From: Candidatus Aquidulcis sp.
Lineage (GTDB): Bacteria > Chloroflexota > Anaerolineae > Anaerolineales > UBA4823
Reading direction: 5' to 3'
Assembly (NCBI GenBank): GCA_020723385.1
Contig: DYIZ01000048.1
Location: forward strand, 1 to 35,160
DNA length: 35,160 nucleotides
This document shows positions 29,712 through 35,160 of this stretch, one piece after another. Every line of letters begins with the position of its first letter. The stretch's first letter is position 1. The notes beneath the pieces are model-generated. The model did not search any database and had not been told where the DNA came from. It saw nothing but the letters and a program-made list of their open reading frames with translations. The translations under genes and the position numbers were made by a program.

Positions 29712-29939
29712 CTATACTTCATGCGCAGACAAATAGATTGCTACATCTTCAGCTGTTTTGAAAATCCGGTGGCCTGGGGCCTCGGCTAGAATATCTATAA
29801 CCGAACGACGAGCGGCAGCAGGGGTTTCTGACATCAAAACGATCACTTCCACTTTCTCACCAGAACGAAGCTGAGGCGCTCGAATTTCAATCCGGCCGCC
29901 GGACTTTACCGTCGTATTTACTCTCAACGCTGTTTGCAT
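29712..29939 (-). CDS. Small antitoxin-like protein
   Basis: 75 residues. TLRV-type N-terminal strand (ALRVNTTVKSGGRIEIRAPQ), LRSGEKVEVIVLMSE, and SVIDILAEAPGHRIFKTAEDVAIYL resemble antitoxins that precede PIN-domain toxins in cyanobacteria and Chloroflexota, but the C-terminal toxin-binding tail is short (LSAHEV). GAGGAGAT at 29943-29950 on the minus strand gives a good ribosome site. It is followed after 38 bases by the DUF433 gene, and no toxin is encoded. The -10 box at 29978-29973 drives the pair. Confidence 0.75.
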   Translation of the reverse strand: MQTALRVNTTVKSGGRIEIRAPQLRSGEKVEVIVLMSETPAAARRSVIDILAEAPGHRIFKTAEDVAIYLSAHEV

Positions 29940-29972
29940 GACTATCTCCTCAGCTTATTCAGCTTGTCGCAC

Positions 29973-29978
29973 ATTATA
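29973..29978 (-). promoter_or_regulatory. -10 box of the antitoxin pair promoter
   Basis: TATAAT on the minus strand, 33 bases before the start at 29939; the -35 is weak (TTGCCC at 30003-29998 with a 19-base spacer). The gene-free 29940-30058 otherwise holds the terminator at 30002-30035. Confidence 0.45.
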
Positions 29979-30001
29979 ACCGCGACCATCTGGCTTTGGG
30001 C

Positions 30002-30035
30002 AAAAAACGACCGCCGCGGGCGGGCGGCGGTCGTT
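30002..30035 (-). terminator. Intrinsic terminator of the DsbA-like selenoprotein gene
   Basis: AACGACCGCCGC (30006-30017) and its exact complement (30024-30035) form a 12-bp stem with a six-base loop; on the minus strand the stem runs into six T (30007-30002). Confidence 0.88.
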
Positions 30036-30058
30036 ACGAAAAGTTCAGTCGAGAAAGG

Positions 30059-30832
30059 CTAATCCAGCTCGCCAGCCAGTTCTTTGTCAATCAAATCCTT
30101 GAAGGATTCGAACGGCTGCGCGCCAACCAGGGCGATACCGTTGATGAAGAAGGTGGGGGTTGATTGCACACCCAGGTTGCTGGCCCAATTCAGATCGGCC
30201 ATGATTTCGTCTTTGACAGATGTGTTGGAGAGACATTCTACAAATTGGGCCGGGTCCAATCCCAGCTCGACCGCGTACACCTGATAAACCTCGGAACCCA
30301 GTGAGCTGCTGCTGAACAAGGCGTCATGGTATTCATAATACTTGCCCTGCTCGCCGGCGCAGTTGGCGGCAATGGCGGCCGGGAGCGCCTCGGGGTGAAT
30401 GCTGGTGAGGGGAAAATCACGATAAACCAGGCGAATCTGGCCGGGATAATTTTCTTTCAGGAGGGGGAGCACTTCCAGTGCCCACTTACGGCAGTATGGT
30501 CATTGGTAGTCGCTGAATTCGATGATCGTAATGGGCGCATTGTCAGGGCCAAACGACGGGTCGCCATCAATCGGGACATCATAGCGGGTGGGTTTCTGCG
30601 ACTGCGTCGGTTGAACGGCAGCCTGCTGGCCGGATGATTGCGTCGCCGCAGGGGGCTGCGCGGCAGACTGGGTTGGCGACGATCCCTTGGGAAATCCCCA
30701 CGCCAGGAAGCCGATCCCCACGCCCATCAAAAAGGCAATCACGACCAAGATCGCTGTCACAGGAGAAAATGTCAGCGAGACAGGTTCTTTGGAAGATTCG
30801 GTCGTTGCAGAACGGGGTGATTTTTTATTCAT
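30059..30832 (-). CDS. Membrane-anchored DsbA-like thiol oxidoreductase with in-frame TGA (probable selenoprotein, UPYC)
   Basis: 257 residues if the TGA at 30502-30500 is read as selenocysteine (residue 111). Residues 20-45 are a single membrane anchor (VTAILVVIAFLMGVGIGFLAW), followed by a Gln/Ser/Pro-rich linker (50-85) and a DsbA-type thioredoxin domain: ITIIEFSDYQ, then TGA-Pro-Tyr-Cys, RKWALEVLPLLKENYPG, the helical insert (ANCAGEQGKYYEYHDALFS), and the cis-Pro strand VQSTPTFFINGIALVGAQPF. The stop falls exactly on the first Cys codon of CxxC, both halves are in one frame, and the rest of the gene is intact and terminated. A SECIS-like hairpin lies at 30467-30483. Without readthrough the product would be a useless anchor. 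It would form or isomerise disulfides outside the membrane. A TGC-to-TGA nonsense mutation or sequencing error is the alternative. The start at 30832 is leaderless after the -10 box at 30845-30840. Confidence 0.8.
30467..30483 (-). promoter_or_regulatory. Candidate bacterial SECIS hairpin
   Basis: On the minus strand GGGCACT-GGA-AGTGCTC (30483-30467) gives a 7-bp stem (one G-T) with a GGA loop. The first loop G is 24 bases after the TGA, within the range reported for bacterial SECIS elements, which also favour G at the start of the apical loop. Part of this is protein-coding, so the fold alone is not proof. Confidence 0.5.
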
Positions 30833-30839
30833 GGCGGCG

Positions 30840-30845
30840 ATTATA
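30840..30845 (-). promoter_or_regulatory. -10 box of a leaderless promoter
   Basis: TATAAT on the minus strand, seven bases before the ATG at 30832. The -35 is weak. Confidence 0.6.
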
Positions 30846-30883
30846 TCACCAAAAATAGTCGGATTTGGGCAGGCTAATTGAGA

Positions 30884-30889
30884 TATAAT
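30884..30889 (+). promoter_or_regulatory. -10 box of a leaderless promoter for murJ
   Basis: TATAAT, six bases before the GTG at 30896. It is back to back with the box at 30840-30845, so the two genes share a 63-base divergent control region. Confidence 0.6.
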
Positions 30890-30895
30890 CTTTTC

Positions 30896-32476
30896 GTGGC
30901 TGCCTCTGCAAACCGTCAAATCGCCCGCGCCGCAGGAACGGTGATGCTGGCGTTCGTCATCAGCCAGCTTGCCGGGTTGGCGCGGCGGATGTTGGTGCTC
31001 GATGCTTTCGGCACATCCGCCGAGTTGGATGCTTTCATCGCCGCTAACCGCGTCTCCGAGACGCTGTTCAACCTGGTGGCGGGAGGCGCGCTCGGCTCGG
31101 CGTTCATTCCCACGTTTACGACGCTCCTCGTTAAAAACGACCGCTCATCCGCCTGGCGGCTGGCCTCGGCGGTCGCCAACCTTGCGGGATTGACCCTCAC
31201 CGCGCTGGCAGTGTTGGCGGCAATTTTCGCGCCTCAGATCGTGCGTTACACCCTGGCTTCCGGCTTTTCCGACAATCCGGCCCAAATAGCGCTCACCATC
31301 TCGCTCCTGCGTATCCAGTTGGCATCGGCGGTACTGTTCGGTTTGAGCGGGCTGGCGATGGGCATTCTCAACTCCCACCAGGTTTTTCTCATCCCCGCGC
31401 TGACGCCTGCCATGTACCAGCTTGGGCAGATCTTCGGCGTGCTGGCGCTGGCCCCGCGCTACGGCATTTTCGGACTGGCTTATGGTGTGGTGATCGGCGC
31501 GGCGCTGCACCTGTTGCTGCAAGCCCCGGCGCTGCTGAGGCTGAAAGGGGCTTACACACTCTCGCTCGGCTGGGGCAACCCGGCGGTTGGCGAAGTGGTC
31601 CGCTTGATGGGGCCGCGACTGCTGGGCGTGGGCGTGGTCCACCTGAGTTTTTGGGTCAACATCTGGCTGGCATCATTCATGGTTCCCGGCAGCATGGTGG
31701 CTATCGAAAATGGCTTTGCCCTCATGCTCATGGCGCAAGTAGCCATCGCACAGTCTATCGCAACGGCTGCCATGCCTACCCTGTCGGGGCAGTATGCATT
31801 GGGCAAGCTGGATGAGGTGCGCGGCTCCCTGGCGGCCGCGCTGCGCAGCGTTCTGCTGCTCTCGGTTCCGGCAACTGCCGGGCTGATCCTGCTGCGGGTG
31901 CCGCTCATCACATTGCTCTACCAGCGCGGGCAGTTCGATGAGCGTTCGACGCAGCTCGTCGCCTGGGCGCTGCTGTGGTACGCTGCCGGGCTGGTGGGAC
32001 ATTCGATCATGGAGATTTTGTCGCGCGCTTTCTACGCCATGCACGACACGAAAACGCCCGTGCTGGTTGGCTCTGCGATGATGGCATTGAGCCTGGTTTT
32101 TAGCTTTGTTTTTTCGGCTTTGTTTACCCGCTTGGGCTGGATGCCGCACGGCGGGTTGGCCCTGGCGATCTCACTGGCGACAGCCCTGGAAGCATCCCTG
32201 CTGCTGATCATCATGCGCCGCCGCTTGAACGGACTGGCAGGCTCCCGAGTGCTGGCTGGCGGTTTGCAAGCCGTGGCGGCAGCGCTGGCGATGGCAGTTG
32301 CCTTATGGGGCTGGCTGGCTCTCACAGTTGGCCGCCCCGCCTGGTTAACCGCAGGCGGCGGCGTGATTATTGGTACACTCGTCTATGGGTTAGCAGCCGT
32401 GGCCATTGGCGTGGGCGAGATTCGCGGGTTGGCGCAGGTCGCCGCCCGGCGGCTCAAAGTCCTGGCCCGGTCGTAG
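30896..32476 (+). CDS. murJ: MurJ family lipid II flippase
   Basis: 526 residues with about 14 transmembrane helices. The N-terminal RQIARAAGTVMLAFVISQLA, GLARRMLVLDAFGTSAELDA, FIAANRVSETLFNLVAGGAL and GSAFIPTFT are highly characteristic of MurJ/MviN. RIQLASAVLFGLSGLAMGIL and PLITLLYQRGQFD with ALLWYAAGLVGHSIMEILSR follow. It flips lipid II or a related undecaprenyl-linked precursor across the membrane for envelope building. The GTG at 30896 is chosen because the -10 box is six bases upstream and the sequence from here matches the family N-terminus. Confidence 0.93.
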   Translation: MAASANRQIARAAGTVMLAFVISQLAGLARRMLVLDAFGTSAELDAFIAANRVSETLFNLVAGGALGSAFIPTFTTLLVKNDRSSAWRLASAVANLAGLTLTALAVLAAIFAPQIVRYTLASGFSDNPAQIALTISLLRIQLASAVLFGLSGLAMGILNSHQVFLIPALTPAMYQLGQIFGVLALAPRYGIFGLAYGVVIGAALHLLLQAPALLRLKGAYTLSLGWGNPAVGEVVRLMGPRLLGVGVVHLSFWVNIWLASFMVPGSMVAIENGFALMLMAQVAIAQSIATAAMPTLSGQYALGKLDEVRGSLAAALRSVLLLSVPATAGLILLRVPLITLLYQRGQFDERSTQLVAWALLWYAAGLVGHSIMEILSRAFYAMHDTKTPVLVGSAMMALSLVFSFVFSALFTRLGWMPHGGLALAISLATALEASLLLIIMRRRLNGLAGSRVLAGGLQAVAAALAMAVALWGWLALTVGRPAWLTAGGGVIIGTLVYGLAAVAIGVGEIRGLAQVAARRLKVLARS

Positions 32477-32496
32477 TCATTGGGAGATTACATGTC

Positions 32497-33921
32497 ATGA
32501 GCAGGAAAGATCACTTAGAGGTTCCACAGACTCCCCCTTCACTGTGTTTGGATATCATCCAGAGATTGCAGAACGGCGATTATAACTTTCGCCTGACCCC
32601 GGAACAGCTCGCAGAGAGTGATCCATTGGGGGCAGCCCTGCAAAACCTGGCAGGCGCGCTCGAATCCCGCCGGCGGGAGCGCCAGAAACTCGAGGCCATC
32701 ACCACCCGGATCAACGCCGGTCTGCTGCTGGACGAAGTGCTGGATAACATTTATCAAGATTTCCGTGAGCTGATCCCCTACGAGCGCATCGGATTGGCTT
32801 TGATCGAAGACAATGGTCAGATGGTTCGTTCTTATTGGGCAAAGAGCGAACTGCCCGGTTTGGGACTTCAAGGCGGTTTCAGCGCTCCGTTGGCTGGCAG
32901 CAGCCTGGAAACGATCATCCAAACCGGCCAGCCGCGCATCTTGAATGATCTGGAGGCCTACCTTACCCACAAACCCCAATCGCATTCCACCCGGCTGATC
33001 GTCGAAGAGGGCTTTCGCGCTTCGCTCACCTGCCCGTTGGTGGTCAATGACACCCCGGTAGGATTCATCTTTTTCTCCAGCGTGCGGCCCAACGCCTACG
33101 CCAACGTGCATATCGAAATCTTCCAGCGGATTGCCGAGCAGCTTTCGATCATCGTCGAGAAGGGCCGCCTGGCATCGGAATTGGCCGCGCAAAAGCAGGC
33201 GGTCGAGCAGCAGAACGATGAGCTGCGGAGGTTGAACGATCTCAAAAACACATTCCTGGGAATCGCCTCGCACGATCTGCGCAACCCGGTGGGTTACATC
33301 GAAACCTGCATTTCGATCATGGCAGACCCCAGCTATGAATTTACGCTGGATGATTATAAAAATTCCTTTCGGGATATCCTGAAACAAACCAACCACATTT
33401 TGACGATGTTAGATGATCTGTTGGATGTGACTCGTATCGAAGCTGGGAAACTGGATCTGAAGCTGGAGCTACTCGATCTGATAGATTTCCTGGCCGAGAC
33501 GGTGGCCCGGCACGACCGCATGGCGCGAACCAAAGGGTCGCGTGTGACCCTGGAGTCTTTGCCCGCCCTGCAGGTCACTGCCGACCCGATGCGCCTGCGC
33601 CAGGTGATGGACAACCTGATCTCGAATGCGGTGAAATACTCGCCGCCCGGCAGCCAGGTGCGGGTTGGCGTTCTGTACAAGGATGGGGTGACAAAAGTTT
33701 ACGTACAAGACGAAGGACCGGGAATCAAGGAAGCCGACCGAACGCGCCTGTTCCAGGATTTTGCCCGGCTTTCGGCGCGGCCCACCGGCGGCGAGAAGAG
33801 CACCGGCCTGGGGCTGGCGATCACCCGCCGGGTGGTGGAAGCCCACGGCGGCCAGATCGGCGTTGATTCCGATGGTGAGAAAGGCGCCAGTTTTTGGTTT
33901 ACGCTGGTGAACGACCCTTAA
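32497..33921 (+). CDS. GAF-domain sensor histidine kinase
   Basis: 474 residues, soluble. A short N-terminal segment (FRLTPEQLAESDPLGAALQN) resembles a HAMP-like or PAS-linker region; a GAF domain spans about 70-225 (LDEVLDNIYQDFRELIPYER, TCPLVVNDTPVGFIFFSS); a coiled coil joins it to HisKA (GIASHDLRNPVGYIE, with the phospho-His in SHDLRNP) and HATPase_c (N-box NLISNAVKYS, G1 DEGPGI, G2 STGLGLAI). It autophosphorylates on histidine and passes the phosphate to an unlinked response regulator; none is encoded within the window. The ATG at 32497 follows GGGAG at 32482-32486, 20 bases after murJ, so it may be cotranscribed with it. Confidence 0.93.
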   Translation: MSRKDHLEVPQTPPSLCLDIIQRLQNGDYNFRLTPEQLAESDPLGAALQNLAGALESRRRERQKLEAITTRINAGLLLDEVLDNIYQDFRELIPYERIGLALIEDNGQMVRSYWAKSELPGLGLQGGFSAPLAGSSLETIIQTGQPRILNDLEAYLTHKPQSHSTRLIVEEGFRASLTCPLVVNDTPVGFIFFSSVRPNAYANVHIEIFQRIAEQLSIIVEKGRLASELAAQKQAVEQQNDELRRLNDLKNTFLGIASHDLRNPVGYIETCISIMADPSYEFTLDDYKNSFRDILKQTNHILTMLDDLLDVTRIEAGKLDLKLELLDLIDFLAETVARHDRMARTKGSRVTLESLPALQVTADPMRLRQVMDNLISNAVKYSPPGSQVRVGVLYKDGVTKVYVQDEGPGIKEADRTRLFQDFARLSARPTGGEKSTGLGLAITRRVVEAHGGQIGVDSDGEKGASFWFTLVNDP

Positions 33922-33951
33922 TTCGGCCCGCTTCTACAATGGGGTAACACT

Positions 33952-33971
33952 ACTCGGGAAACAGCCCGAGT
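33952..33971. terminator. Small hairpin after the histidine kinase gene
   Basis: ACTCGGG (33952-33958) and CCCGAGT (33965-33971) around AAACAG. No T-run follows, so it is only a possible terminator or leader hairpin of the next gene. Confidence 0.35.
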
Positions 33972-34002
33972 CAAACTAATCTGTTCGACACAAGGAGATG
34001 AT

Positions 34003-35160
34003 ATGAGAATAAATACCAACCGACTATTGCGCTGGCTGGCGCTGCCGCTGGCGGCGCTGGCGCTGCTCGGCCTGGCTGCGCTCGTAGCGCGCCCGGTCTG
34101 GGCCAGCGCGCCGCTCAACAGTTCCGCTGACGACCTGTGGAGCGACGTTCTCGAGGCCGACATTGCCGTTCAGGGACAGCGCGATATCGTCCCGCAGGCG
34201 TACCGCACCGTCGCGGCAGATGTCGCCGCGCTCCAGGCGGCGCTGGCGCAAGCCCCGCTCGAGACCGATCCCAATGCGCTGGCGGCAGCCGTCGTTATCA
34301 CCCTGCCGCTCCCGGATGGCACGTTCGAGCGTTTCCAGGTGGTCGAGGCGCCCATCATGGAGCCGGGCCTGGCGGCCAAATTCCCCGATTTCAAAACCTA
34401 CGCGGTCAAAGGATTGGATGATCCCACCGCCGGCGGCCGCCTCGATTGGACGCTGTTTGGCTTCCATGGGATGATCTTTTCCACCCGCGGCGCGTATTTC
34501 ATTGACCCTTACAGCCGCAACGATACCACGCATTACATCAGCTATTTCGTGGCGAATTTCGTCAGCAGCAAGACCTTCACCGAGCTGGGGTTGTTCAGTG
34601 TGCCGGATCGGCCAGCGCTCGATCTGCCCCTGGGGGTCAACGCCACAAGCGGGCCGCAGCTTCGCTCCTATCGCACGGCAGTCGCGGCCACCGGCGAGTA
34701 CACACAGTATTTTGGCGGAACCGTTCCGGCGGGGCTGTCGGCTGTGATCACTTCGGTCAACCGCGTCACCGGCGTCTACGAGCGTGAAGTCGCTGTCCGG
34801 TTGATACTCATTGCCAATAACAACCTGCTCATCTATACCAACGGCGCTACTGATCCTTACACCAACGATGATGGCGTCGCAATGCTGGCTGAGAATCAGG
34901 CCAACATTGATTCTGTCATCGGAACCGCCAACTACGATGTGGGGCACGTGTTCAGCACCGGCGGCGGCGGTGTGGCCTACCTGGAAGTTCCATGCGATCC
35001 CGGCTATAAGGCCCAAGGCGTGACCGGCTCGTCTGCTCCGGTGGGCGATCCCTACGACATTGACTACGTGGCCCACGAGATGGGACACCAGTTCGGCGGT
35101 AACCACACCTTCAACAGCGTCACCGGCTCGTGCGGGGGCGGCAACCGTAATGGCCCAACA
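34003..35160 (+). CDS. Secreted reprolysin-type (M12B-like) metalloprotease, 3' end beyond the window
   Basis: The first 386 codons of an open frame. A signal peptide (LLRWLALPLAALALLGLAAL, cleavage probably near VWA-SA) is followed by a propeptide-like region (about 35-200) and a catalytic domain with HEMGHQFGGNH, the complete HExxHxxGxxH zinc site of metzincins, at about residues 357-367. The preceding GGGGVAYLEVPCDPGYKAQG and YDIDYVAHE match the Reprolysin_4-like bacterial family. The Met-turn and any C-terminal sorting or repeat domains lie outside the window. AAGGAG at 33992-33997 marks the start at 34003. It would degrade external protein. Confidence 0.92.
   Translation, partial: MRINTNRLLRWLALPLAALALLGLAALVARPVWASAPLNSSADDLWSDVLEADIAVQGQRDIVPQAYRTVAADVAALQAALAQAPLETDPNALAAAVVITLPLPDGTFERFQVVEAPIMEPGLAAKFPDFKTYAVKGLDDPTAGGRLDWTLFGFHGMIFSTRGAYFIDPYSRNDTTHYISYFVANFVSSKTFTELGLFSVPDRPALDLPLGVNATSGPQLRSYRTAVAATGEYTQYFGGTVPAGLSAVITSVNRVTGVYEREVAVRLILIANNNLLIYTNGATDPYTNDDGVAMLAENQANIDSVIGTANYDVGHVFSTGGGGVAYLEVPCDPGYKAQGVTGSSAPVGDPYDIDYVAHEMGHQFGGNHTFNSVTGSCGGGNRNGPT

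Noticed and set aside
30500-30919. DsbA-like gene as two separate genes or a simple pseudogene
   Set aside because: Both parts share one frame, the stop replaces exactly the catalytic Cys, and nothing else in the gene is damaged; selenocysteine is the better reading, though a mutation cannot be excluded from sequence alone.

Overview
The window reads as a piece of a GC-rich (by eye near 60%) bacterial chromosome, most likely Chloroflexota and probably an Anaerolineae-type lineage. This is inferred from the mix of genes and from no rRNA or marker phylogeny: a fused alpha-beta glycyl-tRNA synthetase, a Ser/Thr kinase-nSTAND-WD40 giant protein, several TPTP-rich lipoproteins, a divergent family B polymerase, and many short palindromic repeats between and inside genes. 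No tRNA, rRNA, CRISPR array, transposase or phage gene was seen.

Layout. 1-1.3 kb: a ConA-like protein and a SWIM zinc-finger mini-protein whose leader carries a promoter and an intrinsic terminator. 1.5-4.1 kb: a four-gene operon (membrane protein, winged-helix regulator, ABC ATPase, ABC-2 permease) behind a strong promoter with operator-like repeats. 4.3-8.3 kb, minus strand: a BsuPI-like membrane-anchored protein, then an ABCG-type ATPase-permease followed after 8 bases by a lipoprotein; both of the last two carry a proline-rich plus coiled-coil module. 8.4-9.5 kb: repeats, then a strikingly structured leader in front of a nitroreductase. 9.57-13.4 kb: an SOS-box-like palindrome, a LuxR-type regulator, and a compact cassette of a RecA/RadA-like pseudo-ATPase, a small helical protein and a PolB2-like polymerase that lacks its key motif C aspartate. 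13.4-16.6 kb: an MFS exporter and two lipoproteins. 16.8-21.5 kb: a 1572-residue XRE-kinase-nSTAND-WD40 protein with tandem terminators. 21.75-24.0 kb: a luciferase-like oxidoreductase overlapping an aspartase gene. 24.1-29.9 kb, minus strand: a possible isoprenoid-synthase-fold protein, a DUF4118-GAF sensor, fused GlyRS and two antitoxin-like genes without a toxin. 30.06-30.83 kb, minus strand: a DsbA-like membrane-anchored oxidoreductase with an in-frame TGA exactly at the first cysteine of its CxxC motif, and a SECIS-like hairpin 23 bases downstream, so a probable selenoprotein. 30.9-35.16 kb, plus strand: MurJ, a GAF histidine kinase, and the start of a secreted reprolysin-type metalloprotease cut by the window end.

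The two strongest candidates for something new are the predicted damage-response polymerase cassette (9.57-13.4 kb) and the UxxC DsbA-like selenoprotein (30.06-30.83 kb). A third theme is small repeats sitting in frame inside at least four genes (polB, a lipoprotein, glyQS twice, the first gene). A fourth is leaderless starts: at four genes a -10 box lies 6-7 bases before the start codon.
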